Origin: Chamaecyparis obtusa
Taxonomy: Eukaryota; Streptophyta; Pinopsida; Cupressales; Cupressaceae
Assembly (NCBI GenBank): GCA_027943335.1
Contig: BSBK01001118.1
Location: 2,593,501-2,657,500 of the forward strand
Direction: 5' to 3'
Length of the DNA: 64,000 nucleotides
This document shows positions 1 to 10,594 of this stretch, piece by piece (the stretch's first letter is position 1; each line of letters begins with the position of its first letter). The translations under genes were made by a program, and so were the position numbers. The notes beneath the pieces were generated by a model. The model was not told the origin of the DNA. It ran no database searches and was given only the letters and a program-made list of their open reading frames with translations.

Positions 1-667
1 AGTTTACCGAGCAGAACAGAGTACAGAGGTTTTCATACTAAGCAGAATCAAACAAGGCAACCAAGCAGATCAGAGCAGAGAACCATCGCAGATAAGGTGA
101 TATTTTGATAAGAACTTATAGATCTCTTTCAGACAATTGAGTTGTCAACTTGCAAATAGTTTACCTATTACTTTCTGACAATTGTGATAGAGTTTTGATA
201 AATCTCTTAACAGAGTAGACTTAACAGTCTTTGTATAAATCTCTTAACCAAGTACACACTTCATATAGTGTTGTTAAATCCTATAACTAGGTAGATCTAG
301 CTGATCTAATATGTTACTCCTAACAGGGTAAGATCACCAGAAGTGATCAAAACTTGTAGCTTTAACAGGAAAACCTTTTCTATCTGCAGTAGTGAAGAAT
401 TTTTGGGTGTCATCCCCACCGCAGTTTTTACCTTCTAACAAGGGTTTCTGCGTTACCAAAATACTTTTGTTATGTGATTGTCATATTGATTTCATGATTG
501 TTTACTTTCCTAAGTTAACTAGATGATTGATTTATGCAATTAGATTCAAGTTATTTTGATCGATTATCACAGTATTCAATTATAGATCAGAAAGGTTTTG
601 CAACTAAAGTTTTGAAGGCATTGATTCACCCCTCCCCTCTCAGTACCTATCTCTCCTAATTCCAACA
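1..667 (+). repeat. 5' LTR of element A (left part outside window)
   Basis: This stretch aligns base for base, without gaps, to 50853-51519, with about 26 substitutions counted by eye. It ends in TTCCAACA at 667 and is followed directly by a primer-binding site, so it is the right half of the 5' LTR of a plus-strand element. The full LTR, judged from the 3' copy with its later insertion removed (46288-46590 plus 50579-51519), is about 1244 bp, so roughly 577 bp lie outside the window. The start TGTTAATC and end TTCCAACA are known from the 3' copy. Confidence 0.93.
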
Positions 668-685
668 ATTGGTATCAAAGCTCAG
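668..685 (+). promoter_or_regulatory. Primer-binding site of element A
   Basis: ATTGGTATCAAAGCTCAG follows the LTR end directly. It resembles the TGGTATCAGAGC primer site, complementary to initiator Met-tRNA, that is common in plant LTR retrotransposons. It sets the 3' border of the 5' LTR and the plus orientation of element A. Confidence 0.88.
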
Positions 686-731
686 TTCTCTTGTTGAACA
701 GTTTAACCACTGAAGGGAAAAGATCTAAGTC

Positions 732-2203
732 ATGGAGAGATACAAGCTTGACAAGACTATTGAGAATCAGAAGATACAAATGTAGATGTTTGTGGAACAA
801 TATAAACAAGCCAAGGAAGAACTGAAGAAATTATTGGTTGAAAGAAAGAACCTTGCAATTCAGCAGAATGAAATAAGTTATCATGAAGAACCTATTGATG
901 ACATGTTTGATCATATTGGATCAAGCTCTAGAAGCATCTCTGATGGATCCGAAAGCATAATCTATGAGTTATCTGAAAAGAATCAGCATCTATCCGAGCA
1001 AGTGAAAGCACTTCAAATCGGTCATGAATCTCAAATGGTGAGAATGGTGGAAATCATGAACAATGGTAGACAAGATGAACAAGATCGGAATCTGGCTATT
1101 GAAGACCGAAGACTAATGACTGAACAACTTCAAGCAAAAGAAAATGAAATTCAAAGACTCACTAATCGTCACTTCCAAATATCAAATCAGATGATGACAG
1201 TTAATCAAGAAATGAACCGAGTAAATGGAGAATTATCAAGAAGACTTGAAGATGTTGCAACACTCAGAGAAGATAATGAAAAATTGAGAAATGAAATAAA
1301 AACACAAAAGCAACACAATGAGATGATGAAGATAGCCGAGGACAGCTCTAAAAAGATTGATGATTTTCTGACTATCAGAGGAGATTCGGAAGCAGAACCG
1401 GTATAGGCTACACCGGTGAAGGAGAATCATCACAGCAAACTGAAGAAGTCAACAAAAATCAAAGTCAAAAACTTAAAGTGTTGACATGTTACCACTGTGG
1501 AAAACCAGGACATACATTTAATGTGTGCAGAAGCAAAGCACAAGGTAAACCTCCTGTCATTCCTAAGTTCAATGGATATTGCTATTACTGTGGTAAGTTT
1601 GGACATCCAGCTTATGAATGCAGAGCAAAAAAGAATGACATTGCTAATAATACTACTGAGGAGAAAATATGCTATACTTGTAATAAGTATGGACACACTG
1701 CAAGGGACTGCAAGGCAAAAATGAAGCAGGTCTGGACACCTAAAGAGAAACTACAATGAAAGCCATATCAACCGAAGAGACAAGGTAACTCATATGTTTG
1801 GGATTATAATACATGGACTAATTGTACTGCATGTGGTCGGTATGGACATATTGCAGCAAACTGTTACAGAAAGAGTCAGATTGGACAATCAAGTAACTGG
1901 AAAAATGTAGTAATGGCATGTATGCACTGTCACAAGGTCAGTCATATAAGCAAGAACTGCAGAGACCGAGCACCTAATGAAAACCATATATTTGAAAGTG
2001 GATATAACATTGCAAAAATTACAAAATTAAAGAACACAATGTGGAAGAAGGCATCTAATGAGAATGTTGAGTCAAGTAACATTGTCGGTGAAACCTCGTC
2101 CACTAGATTGGGTGACATCGGTACCTCCACTTCAGATGACAAAGGTATGTATGGAACTGACATTTCAAATGATCACATTTTACATACAACTCCTTATATA
2201 TGA
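732..2203 (+). pseudogene. Element A ORF1: coiled-coil, five-CCHC gag-like protein (decayed)
   Basis: The ATG at 732 opens a frame that hits TAG at 783 and continues from 786 to 1406 as a charged, heptad-rich coiled coil. A frameshift near 1390-1410 moves the reading into the frame of 1478-2203, which has one more stop (TGA at 1757). Five CCHC zinc knuckles follow: CYHCGKPGHTFNVC, CYYCGKFGHPAYEC, CYTCNKYGHTARDC, CTACGRYGHIAANC and CMHCHKVSHISKNC. The layout matches ORF1 of element B (8330-9523), including the start MERYKLDKTIEN versus MEVFKLNKVIEN. CCHC knuckles bind nucleic acid in retroelement nucleocapsids, so a gag-like role is inferred. No protease follows. Frameshift and stops make it a pseudogene. 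Confidence 0.82.
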
Positions 2204-2688
2204 TGTACAAATACCAAATCTGCATGAATGAAGATGCACTATGGTTTATATATTATAAGTTTGCAAATGTCATCTAGTCGGTAAAAGGAGAAACATGAGT
2301 TGGTTACCCGTCGGTAATCACTATACAAGGTTAACCGACAATAGTTCAAACCGATGAAGAAACTCTATGTTAACCGAGAAAAAGATATTGAAGACTTTAC
2401 CGAGCTGACAGTCGTCTTGTACCGAAAGTTAGGTCACACATTTAATGCATCAAAGTTTGAGTGGGAATATCAAAAAATCCTATATATACGCGGAAACAAA
2501 GTTCATTGTTACATTGCGATTTCAAAGAAAGGAGATTTTACAGAGAAGAGTTCGAGCTAACAATTTTCAGAACAGATTCAAAGCTACTTCAGATTGAACC
2601 GATGACAATTCTTTGATGAAAACTAGTAAGTTCATCCGCCTACCGAACACTGGTTATCTATTTGCTTGCTGAAACCCTAGAAAAATTT
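2204..2688 (+). other. Spacer between ORF1 and ORF2 of element A, with a TATA-like site
   Basis: No coding evidence here. The spacer is rich in CGGT/ACCG words (CGGTAA, ACCGAC, ACCGAG). CTATATATACGCGG near 2490 looks like a TATA box about 200 bp before the ORF2 ATG, so ORF2 may have had its own transcript; that is inference. The matching spacer in element B (7913-8329) carries similar CTCGGT repeats. Confidence 0.4.
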
Positions 2689-3404
2689 ATGGCATCATCT
2701 TCGACCGCAAGCAAATCACAAAATGTTGAGGAGGAAGTGGAATTAATTGTTAGGGCACACTTTGCCGAGGATAAATTCAAACCTCATCCTAAGGTCATAG
2801 CACAAACGAACGATATGGGTGCATTTTCTTGTATCCTGATAAGGTGTTGTTAACCGAAGATGTTAGGGCTTAATCCACTGCAAGATCAATGAAGTATGTG
2901 ACTTTGAAACCATAGTAGCTTATCAGCAAGTCTGTGGACCAGATGGTAAGATCAAATCTGAATATAAGAAGATTGAGGAGTCAAGGTTACGGTGTTTCAC
3001 ATACTTCCCGCAATCATTTCACAATGATTGGATAAGAATCATGCTAAGCAGATTCCATGACGACAAATTTTGGCTAGACAAACCGGTTGAGGTCACCAAG
3101 AAGATTATTAGTAGGGTTACTAGGTACCCTACAACTGACAAAGCCAAAGCATTTCGAAGTTCATCTCGTCTCGATGTAGAAAAGAACACTGGAGCTCAAT
3201 GGGATGGTAGGGCACTAAAGATTTCAACTATCAAAGATCCAACAGTAAAATTTGTAGCTCATGTCATCGGGTACAAGATATTTCAATCAAGCAGACTGAA
3301 TAGTGTACCCTACAATGTCATAGACATGGCTTACAAAATTGTGAAGAAAGATCACCAGGTTGATCTTGTCGAGCTACTACTACACCAACTGTATGAAAAC
3401 ATGA
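2689..3404 (+). pseudogene. Element A ORF2, 5' part (unknown charged protein, decayed)
   Basis: The ATG at 2689 begins MASSSTASKSQ, like the MASSSTSAKKG start of ORF2 in element B. After a stop at 2851 the homology continues in another frame from about 2872. The stretch FHDDKFWLDKPVEVTKK pairs with VHDGKIWLEQPIEITKK of element B, and the later VDLVELLLHQLYENM pairs with FDLADLLLKQFNKNM. The frame runs into the left edge of the element B insertion and resumes at 10595. The function is unknown: I see no protease, RT, integrase or RNase H motif. At least one frameshift and one stop show decay. Confidence 0.78.
3381..3404 (+). repeat. 24-bp duplication flanking the element B insert (left copy)
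   Basis: The 24 bases TACACCAACTG...AACATGA occur here and again at 10595-10618, immediately outside the right LTR of element B. LTR retrotransposons normally duplicate about 5 bp. TACAC, the first five bases, could be the true target duplication, with the rest copied during later repair. Confidence 0.8.
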
Positions 3405-3505
3405 GCTTTTGGTGCTTGCAGGAAGGGTTTCAAGGACCTAAGCTAAAGATCAGGATGTCTTACAAGAGGGAAATTCCAAAGCTCAACAGAGATAAATTTT
3501 CAGAC
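3405..3505. other. Filler sequence at the left junction of element B
   Basis: About 101 bp lie between the 24-bp duplication and the truncated LTR of element B. They match neither neighbour. Read in the ORF2 frame they give a short peptide including YKREIPKLNRDKF, loosely like the start of a Copia gag; that is only a suggestion. Untemplated or ectopically copied filler at a repaired break is the simplest explanation. Confidence 0.55.
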
Positions 3506-4522
3506 AAATATTCAGGAATTAACCAAGTTACTAAGAGGGGAGGGGTGAATCAGTAACTCCAAATTTTCTTTCAATTTAACATGTAATTTACTTTTAACCT
3601 TTGCATACAGAAAGCATGAAACTTAAGAGCATTCACAATAATGACACATAGATTTGGTTACCCAGAAACCTTCCAAAAAGAAAGTAAAACTGGGGTGGGG
3701 ATGAAACCCACAAAGCTTTAATACTGCAGAATAAAGTTGGCCGATTAAGGCTTACAATTTGATCACTTCTGATGATCTGCCCTGTTAGGAGCAATAAGGA
3801 TTGCTAAATCCACCTTGTTAAAGGATTTACAAACATACAATGAAGTATGCACTCGGTAAAGAGATTTTACAAAAGACTGTTAAGTCTACCCGGTTAAAGG
3901 ATTTAGTACTGATTCACCTGTTAGGATGAAACAGTAGATCTCTTGCTTTGCAACTGGATTGCTGATTGAGATTCGCTGATGTACTGATCACCTTGTGTGA
4001 TGAATTTGTCTTTGCTGTTCCTTATACTGCTGAAGCCCTTTGTAATTCGCTTATCTCTGCCTTTCTTTCTTTTTCACATATATGCTTTTTTTTTTTTTAT
4101 ACTTCTTGACATTTTTACAACATTGTTTATATACAAGTCTTAAACAATTAATTACAATTACAATTACAAAGTCGGCTTGACAAATAAACATAAGTGCTAC
4201 TAAGTCGGCCCAAGTATGGTTACACGGTTCCTGCAAACTGACTCGGTGACTTTCTGATACTCGGCGTCCACTGCATTACTCGGCATCGTCATGCACTCGG
4301 TAGAAGTGAAGGCACGGTTCATACTGATCACTCGGTAGGTTTTGAACTCGGTAAATACTGGTGACTCGGTAGACATGATGTTACTCAGTTTACACTGTCC
4401 TGTTTGGTTTTGTACTAACTTGCTCAGTTTGCACTGTCTGCTCGGTTTGCACTGTCTGCTCGGTTTGCACCCAGAATGCAAATAAGTGTTGTCACTAGTG
4501 GAAATTCTGCTTAATGCCAACA
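3506..4522 (-). repeat. 3' LTR of element B (outer 6 bp missing)
   Basis: It matches 9596-10594. It is 18 bp longer in the CTCGGTTTGCACTGTCTG tandem near 4430-4470, and it lacks the TGTTGG end present at 9590-9595. Many CTCGGT/ACCGAG words occur between 4240 and 4470. On the minus strand the LTR begins TGTTGGCATTAAG directly after a polypurine tract. Confidence 0.93.
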
Positions 4523-4540
4523 ATCTCCCCCTTTGGCATT
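4523..4540 (-). other. Polypurine tract of element B
   Basis: On the minus strand AATGCCAAAGGGGGAGAT ends right at the LTR start TGTTGGC. Plant LTR elements prime plus-strand synthesis here. The tract of element A (46270-46287) reads almost the same, which supports the two families' relationship. The gap up to 4759 holds more short purine runs (CTCCCCC on plus) and no gene. Confidence 0.85.
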
Positions 4541-4759
4541 AGTGACAAAAACACTTATTGGCCAAAACTTATATACATGAATCATGCTGAGTTTTATTTT
4601 GATTTTTCAAAATTTGTCTTTGTTATAGGGCTTTATACATTGTCTCCCCCTTTCAATGTGCTAACTGTTTCTATACAAATCTTCTTCTATACATATATCT
4701 CCCTCTATACATATCTCCCCCTTTTTGACGATAATGCCAAAGGTGTATATACAAGTTAT

Positions 4760-7700
4760 TTACAGAGAGAATCCAAAATTTGATAGAAAATCAGAATGTA
4801 CCTTCATTATTAGTGCCAGGGTTCTGTCCCAACTTTCTTGCAGAATCTTACATGTTTGTATTGCAATTTGGACTTCTGCAGAGAGTTCAATCATGTGATC
4901 TGCTATAGAGAACTGATTGTCATGAATCAATGTTTTGGAATGTTCAATGTGCTTATACATTGTATTCATGATGGGAAGGATCATGTGTTGGATGTCTAGC
5001 AGTGTGGACCGGATCCTTGTGTCTTCTTTCAGTAGATCAGACTGCATATTTGATAGGTGTGAGATTTTCATGTGATGAGCAGAGCTTGAACTTGGTTCAA
5101 GTTGCAGCTTCTGTATGCTAATCTTCATATCCTCATCCATTTTATTCATTTTATCCTTAACATCCTTTGTGAACTCGGCAATATTGCACAATCTGGCCAA
5201 AAGAGAGGTAGCATTCGAATAGATAGATTCAATGTTTGAAAAAACTGAAGACAATTCTACTTGGTTAATAGCTATGTGCTGAGCAATGTGCTCAAGCACT
5301 TTATTGTTGAATCTCTTCTCGGCTCTTTCAACTAACTTTTCTGTCCCAGATGAATCCTCATTGTATTTATTAACTGCTTCTGCTAATTGTAGCAAAACAT
5401 GTTGGGAGGAGTCTACTTTAATACCTAATGCATCAGACAAAATGTCCTTAGCATCCTTGATGATTTGATATTCCTTGTCTCTCTCCTCTTTAAGCTTCTT
5501 TTGTTTTGCTTTCCTTTGGAGGATCTCACCTATATTTTGCATTTGGTCCGCTGATAGATTTGCAAAATCCAATGTAGGAATCTCTATCTCTTCATCTAGG
5601 TCTATATCCTCTACTACATTCTTACCCAAAAATTTTATACTCGGTAGAGCCTTAGGCTTATCTGTACTTAATGCCTTGGTAGTAGTGACAGTAGATAAAG
5701 TAGGGCTGGCTATAGAGACTGGTATACTTTCTACTGGAGAACTTAAAATATTTACACTTGAAGATTCAAAAACTGGAAAACTTACTGCTAGAAAACTTGA
5801 TGATGCGGGAGACTGCAACTCGGTAGAAGAAATGATAGTTGCTTCTGTTGTTGCTAAAGATGATTGGACAAATGTTGAAGTTGTCACAACCATGCTTGAA
5901 GGTGTCTCCGGGCTGGATGTAGAAACTTTTACTGGAGAGGTAGGAAGGGATGCAATGACTTCTACTGCTATCCTCACAGTATCATCTACCTCAGTGTCTT
6001 CTTCTTGTTCATCACTATCATCTTCAATATCTTTTATTATTACTATTTCAATACTCGGTTGGTGAAGGTGGTATATGTTCTTCCATGTGGCATTTGCAGC
6101 CTTCACAACCGATTCAATATTGTTGATCAAGATCAAACAATTATTGAACCTTAATGTCATCTTACTTTCATTTTCTTTTAATGCCTTCTTTACTTCATCA
6201 TTTTTCAAGCTCAGCATTAACTGTCTCAGGGTTTGATCAAATATGTCTATCACAGTTTGCTTTGCATTGCTCCATCTCATTTTTATTGGATTTAATAGAA
6301 CTGCTGGAACCTGTGGGGCTATGTCATCAGGAGAGTATTTCCACTGTCCCATCTTTTCAATAACAACATCTTCTATTTCCTTCTGTTCTGTTTCCGATCT
6401 GGTTTCATATTTAAAAGATTTTATGTTACTTACTCCAGATCCTGATCCGTCTCTAAAGAGTTTGATCTTTTCTTGAAAGTTTAGAGGAGGCCTTTTGAAT
6501 ACTATGTCTTTATCTGCCTTGTCTGCCTTGTCTGCCTTGCCTCTTGCATTTCTCCTTGTAAATACAGCAGTGGGAGGCTTAGGTGCCTTAGTGATGAATA
6601 CCTTTCCTTTCTTCTTTGCAGGTTCTGGTTCCTCTGTTTTCTCATCCTTTTCCTCTTCTTCTTCATCTTTTTCTTCTTTGTCCTCGGTTATCATTTGCAT
6701 TTTGGCTATCCTCTTCTTTCCTTTGTTTACCGCCTGTGGAAGCTTTATGCTTAGTTCAATTCTCACCTTAGCTTCATCATATGTTCCAAAATATGGAGCT
6801 TTGGGATTGACAGGCTGATTAAGAAGAGCTTCAATGATATTCTTGGTTTCATCAATATTTACCTCATAAGGAAGAGGTTTTACATATACAGTCCTCGGTT
6901 TAGCTACTTGAATATATACATTATCACAATCCACCATAAAACAAATGTCATCTTTGTAATCTTCCACCAACTTCTGTGGAATCCGGAATCTGTCATTCAT
7001 TTTCTCTTTGAAAGACTCAAAATAATTATCCATGATGCTTTCAAAATTTTCACCCATTTCTGAGATGTATTCATTTATTTCATAAAGTCCTGGCACATAT
7101 TTTCTCCATACAACTTTTCCTTTAGAAGGGAAGAATTTCTGAGCATAGAAGAATAAACAGACCAATAAGGATCCAAACTTACATGGATTGTTTTTAGAAG
7201 TTTGAATGCTTTCCATGTTTTTGTTAAACTGCTTTAACAATAAGTCTGCTAGGTCAAATGTTAAGTTATTCTTGACCACTTTGTATGCTAGGTCAATAGC
7301 TTCACAGGAGACACTATTCTGTCGACTAGAACTGTAAATCTTATGGGCAATAATGTGTGTACCAAACTTCAGTTTAGCATCGGTGATGTTGCTAACGTTC
7401 ATGCCTCTACCGTCCCATTCGGCTAGGGTTTTCTTCTCTAGTTCCGTCCGACCTAGGGTTTTGGTAGTTTTTGCTTTGTTCAACATGGGAAGACCGGTGA
7501 TTTGATGAATCATCTTCTTTGTGATCTCTATGGGTTGCTCAAGCCAAATCTTGCCATCATGTACATGGCTGAGAATGTATCTAACCCATTTATCTCGAAA
7601 GTTTCGAGGTAGATGTGCAATGTGAACTAAACCTTTATCTTCCAGATGTTTGTGCTCGGGTTTCAGAATACCATCCACACACAGTTCTTCATGCACAGTA

Positions 7701-7912
7701 TCTAATTCTAGGTTCCCCATTTCATGAGTTGAACAGTTGAAATGATTGCGGATATCGTTAATAAGTAGTACCTTAGGAGGAATCTGAGATTGAGCTCCGT
7801 TCGGATCTAGGGCTGCTGCAACTGTGGGCATGATCTTGAAATCTGGTGCTTTCCATTCTCCTTGGACTAACATATCAAATCCTTTCTTCGCTGAGGTGCT
7901 GGATGATGCCAT
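4760..7912 (-). CDS. Element B ORF2: intact 1050-aa protein of unknown function
   Basis: This is the only long intact frame in the window. The start MASSSTSAKKG is shared with ORF2 of element A. Residues 1-400 look globular, with motifs such as KIWLEQPIEITKKMIHQITG and RIPQKLVEDYKDDICF that are conserved in element A (RIPKELVRKFEDDICF). A highly acidic/basic stretch with a PAKKKGKVF motif, possibly nuclear-targeting, lies near 410-450. A Ser/Thr/Pro-rich linker follows (roughly 650-780), then a helical, coiled-coil-like C-terminus. I see no retroviral protease, RT, RNase H or integrase motif. The N-terminal half may relate to plant transposon-associated proteins, but I cannot name a family. 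An intact frame beside decayed relatives suggests recent insertion or selection. Confidence 0.85.
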   Translation of the reverse strand: MASSSTSAKKGFDMLVQGEWKAPDFKIMPTVAAALDPNGAQSQIPPKVLLINDIRNHFNCSTHEMGNLELDTVHEELCVDGILKPEHKHLEDKGLVHIAHLPRNFRDKWVRYILSHVHDGKIWLEQPIEITKKMIHQITGLPMLNKAKTTKTLGRTELEKKTLAEWDGRGMNVSNITDAKLKFGTHIIAHKIYSSSRQNSVSCEAIDLAYKVVKNNLTFDLADLLLKQFNKNMESIQTSKNNPCKFGSLLVCLFFYAQKFFPSKGKVVWRKYVPGLYEINEYISEMGENFESIMDNYFESFKEKMNDRFRIPQKLVEDYKDDICFMVDCDNVYIQVAKPRTVYVKPLPYEVNIDETKNIIEALLNQPVNPKAPYFGTYDEAKVRIELSIKLPQAVNKGKKRIAKMQMITEDKEEKDEEEEEKDEKTEEPEPAKKKGKVFITKAPKPPTAVFTRRNARGKADKADKADKDIVFKRPPLNFQEKIKLFRDGSGSGVSNIKSFKYETRSETEQKEIEDVVIEKMGQWKYSPDDIAPQVPAVLLNPIKMRWSNAKQTVIDIFDQTLRQLMLSLKNDEVKKALKENESKMTLRFNNCLILINNIESVVKAANATWKNIYHLHQPSIEIVIIKDIEDDSDEQEEDTEVDDTVRIAVEVIASLPTSPVKVSTSSPETPSSMVVTTSTFVQSSLATTEATIISSTELQSPASSSFLAVSFPVFESSSVNILSSPVESIPVSIASPTLSTVTTTKALSTDKPKALPSIKFLGKNVVEDIDLDEEIEIPTLDFANLSADQMQNIGEILQRKAKQKKLKEERDKEYQIIKDAKDILSDALGIKVDSSQHVLLQLAEAVNKYNEDSSGTEKLVERAEKRFNNKVLEHIAQHIAINQVELSSVFSNIESIYSNATSLLARLCNIAEFTKDVKDKMNKMDEDMKISIQKLQLEPSSSSAHHMKISHLSNMQSDLLKEDTRIRSTLLDIQHMILPIMNTMYKHIEHSKTLIHDNQFSIADHMIELSAEVQIAIQTCKILQESWDRTLALIMKVHSDFLSNFGFSL

Positions 7913-8329
7913 GGTAGCTCACAGAAAATTCCTTTCGCAAAAGTATTGAATCGCTAGGTTGCTCTTGAAATTTTCTGCTCTCAAAGTGCTAAAGGTTCGC
8001 GGTGAAGAATGAGTTCGATTACTTGCCTTTTTGTTTACAACTCTGTCATTAATGTTCAGTACAAATTAGGGTATGAATTCTGACAGACTGTCACCCACTA
8101 AGAATTAATTTCTCGGTAAAGACTTCACAACTCGGTGAACTCGAGAATTCATATTGCTCCGACCTCGCTCGGTAAAGACGGGTACCGACCTTGCTCGGTG
8201 AAGACTGATACCGACCTCCCTGTGATCTTACTGCATCTTGCATGCTGATTTAGATCTTTCTTTTAATTCAGTTCTGGAACTGCTTGAGATTGGTCTATGA
8301 GAATACAGTTCCAGTGCTTTCTAGGAAAT
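7913..8329 (-). other. Spacer between ORF1 and ORF2 of element B
   Basis: Non-coding. Between 8100 and 8215 it holds repeated CTCGGTAAAGAC/CTCGGTGAAGAC and ACCGACCT words, the same vocabulary as the LTRs and the spacer of element A. It may act as a leader for ORF2, but no clear TATA box is visible. Confidence 0.4.
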
Positions 8330-9523
8330 TTAGTTTGAGTCGGTAGAGCCATCCATTCCATTACTTGGACTGGATTGCTTGGTAGATTTAGGAATCCATT
8401 TTTGTCTCACCTGTTTCCTGACCTTAGTTGCTTCATTCTTCTTTCCATCTTCAACTTCACTAGCATTCATGCAGTTTCTGGCTATGTGACCGAGTTTAGT
8501 GCATTTGAAGCATCTTACGGTAGTATCTCTTTTCCTTAGATGATGTTTTATGCAATTCATGCCAATGTGTCCATATTCTCCACAGTAATGACATCTACAC
8601 CAGGTGTTGTAGTCCCATCCAAACATTGCTTTCATAATTTGTTCTGCTGGATTAAATGTCTTGGATCTGCACTCGGATGCCTTGTGACCTTGTTTGTTGC
8701 ACTTGTGACAATTACCTCTGAATCTTGGTTTTTCCCTGCATTCATTTGCTTTGTGACTAGGTTGATTGCAGCTGTAACATTTTCCATTGAATTCTGCTTT
8801 TTCATTGTTCCAACATTTATTTGAAGTATGTCCTATTTTACCACAATGATTACAAGTAGGTTTTTGATTTCTTTGAGTACCTTGCTTAGAAGATTCACCT
8901 TCTCCTTTGTATCCAAGTCCTGCTTTTCCTTTTTGCCTATGAAGATTTCGCTCATACAGCTGATTCAAGTCTTCTTGACTTTTCAGCATTCCTTCATTGA
9001 TTTGTTTTTCAATGTTTAGGTCATCCACCAATCTTAGATTGATTTCCTTTTTAGATCTTAGTTCTTCTCTTGTGCTTTCTATTTCTGATCTTAGATTCAG
9101 AATTTCCTCATTTGTATGAGAGATCTGATCAATTAGGTTTTCTAGCTGAAGGGTTTTATTTTGGACTTCAATGTTCCTTCCATCTAATTCATCTTTCAAC
9201 TTGTTTCTTTGTTCCAAGATCTCATAGAATCTTGTAGAGTGTAGCTCTTGTTCTCCTTTTAATTTTATCACTTCTTCCTGCAAAGACCCATTCTTTTCTA
9301 GGAGTTCTTTGACAGCATTGTTTGCTTCATCTGAGCTATTTGAGGGAAAAAGATCTTCAATCTTTTCTTCAATGTAATGCTGATCATTCATCTAATTTCC
9401 AAGTTCCTTCCTTCTTCTTAGGGATTGGGAAAGATGTTCTTTTGCTTTTTTGAGTTTAGCTATGGCCATTTCCAGATCTAGCTTTTCATTTTCAATCACC
9501 TTGTTCAGTTTGAATACCTCCAT
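8330..9523 (-). pseudogene. Element B ORF1: coiled-coil, five-CCHC gag-like protein with one stop
   Basis: The likely start is the ATG at 9523 (MEVFKLNKVIENEK). One in-frame TAG (9392-9394) is followed directly by an ATG, and the remaining 353 codons (9391-8330) are open. The N-terminus is a long heptad-rich coiled coil. The C-terminal half has five CCHC knuckles: CNHCGKIGHTSNKC, CYSCNQPSHKANEC, CHKCNKQGHKASEC, CHYCGEYGHIGMNC and CFKCTKLGHIARNC. This matches ORF1 of element A in order and spacing. A nucleocapsid-like RNA-binding role is inferred from the knuckles. A single C-to-T change (CAG to TAG) could explain the stop; reinitiation at the adjacent ATG is possible. Confidence 0.85.
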
Positions 9524-9570
9524 TGTTCTGGATCTTTGCTCAAGCTAGTTACGCTTTGTCTTGAGAACCA

Positions 9571-9589
9571 ATGCAGCTCTGATACCAAT
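9571..9589 (-). promoter_or_regulatory. Primer-binding site of element B
   Basis: On the minus strand ATTGGTATCAGAGCTGCAT directly follows the LTR end. TGGTATCAGAGC is the classic plant primer site complementary to initiator Met-tRNA. Confidence 0.92.
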
Positions 9590-10594
9590 TGTTGGAAATA
9601 TTCAGGAATTAACCGAGTTACTGAGAGGGGAGGGGTGAATCAGTAACTCCAAATTTTCTTTCAATTTAACATGTAATTTACTTTTAACCTTTGCATACAG
9701 AAAGCATGAAACTTAAGAGCATTCACAATAATGACACATAGATTTGGTTACCCAGAAACCTTCCAAAAAGAAAGTAAAACTGGGGTGGGGATGAAACCCA
9801 CAAAGCTTTAATACTGCAGAATAAAGTTGGCTGGTTAAGGCTTACAATTTGATCACTTCTGATGATCTGCCCTGTTAGGAGCAATAAGGATTGCTAAATC
9901 CACCTTGTTAAAGGATTTACAAACATACAATGAAGTATGCACTCGGTAAAGAGATTTTACAAAAGACTGTTAAGTCTACCCGGTTAAAGGATTTAGTACT
10001 GATTCACCTGTTAGGATGAAACAGTAGATCTCTTGCTTTGCAACTGGATTGCTGATTGAGATTCGCTGATGTACTGATCACCTTCTGTGATGAATTTTTC
10101 TTTGTTGTTCCTTATACTGCTGAAGCCCTTTGTAATTCTCTTATCTCTGCCTTTCTTTCTTTTTCACATATATGCTTTTTTTTTTTTTATACTTCTTGAC
10201 ATTTTTACAACATTGTTTATATACAAGTCTTAAACAATTAATTACAATTACAATTACAAAGTCGGCTTGACAAATAAACATAAGTGCTACTAAGTCGGCC
10301 CAAGTATGGTTACACGGTTCCTGCAAACTGACTCGGTGACTTTCTGATACTCGGCGTCCACTGCATTACTCGGCATCGTCATGCACTTGGTAGAAGTGAA
10401 GGCACGGTTCATACTGATCACTCGGTAGGTTTTGAACTCGGTAAATACTGGTGACTCGGTAGACATGATGTTACTCGGTTTACACTGTCCTGTTCGGTTT
10501 TGTACTAACTTGCTCGGTTTGCACTGTCTGCTCGGTTTGCACCCAGAATGCAAATAAGTGTTGTCACTAGTGGCAATTCTACTTAATGCCAACA
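9590..10594 (-). repeat. 5' LTR of element B
   Basis: This is the complete 1005-bp copy. On the minus strand it runs from TGTTGGCATTAAG to TTTCCAACA. A TATA-like GTATATAAAC lies near 10215-10224, and CTCGGT words are dense between 10330 and 10540. The right flank begins TACAC. Confidence 0.94.

Larger units (their letters stand above)
3506..10594 (-). mobile_element. Element B: LTR element nested in ORF2 of element A
   Basis: It is bounded by two near-identical LTRs (3506-4522 and 9590-10594). The primer site beside the right LTR and the polypurine tract beside the left LTR set minus-strand orientation. Order on the minus strand: 5' LTR, primer site, ORF1 (coiled coil and five CCHC knuckles), spacer, 1050-codon ORF2, polypurine tract, 3' LTR. 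No pol domain is visible in its 7.1 kb, so it must depend on enzymes from elsewhere. The LTRs differ by about 1.5-2% plus one 18-bp repeat-unit change, so it is younger than element A. The outer six bases of the left LTR (TGTTGG) are missing. Confidence 0.92.

Noticed and set aside
5286..6818. Several plus-strand open frames of 60-196 codons opposite the large minus-strand ORF2 of element B
   Set aside because: They are antisense shadows of a long, low-complexity coding frame; none has a domain or homology between elements A and B.
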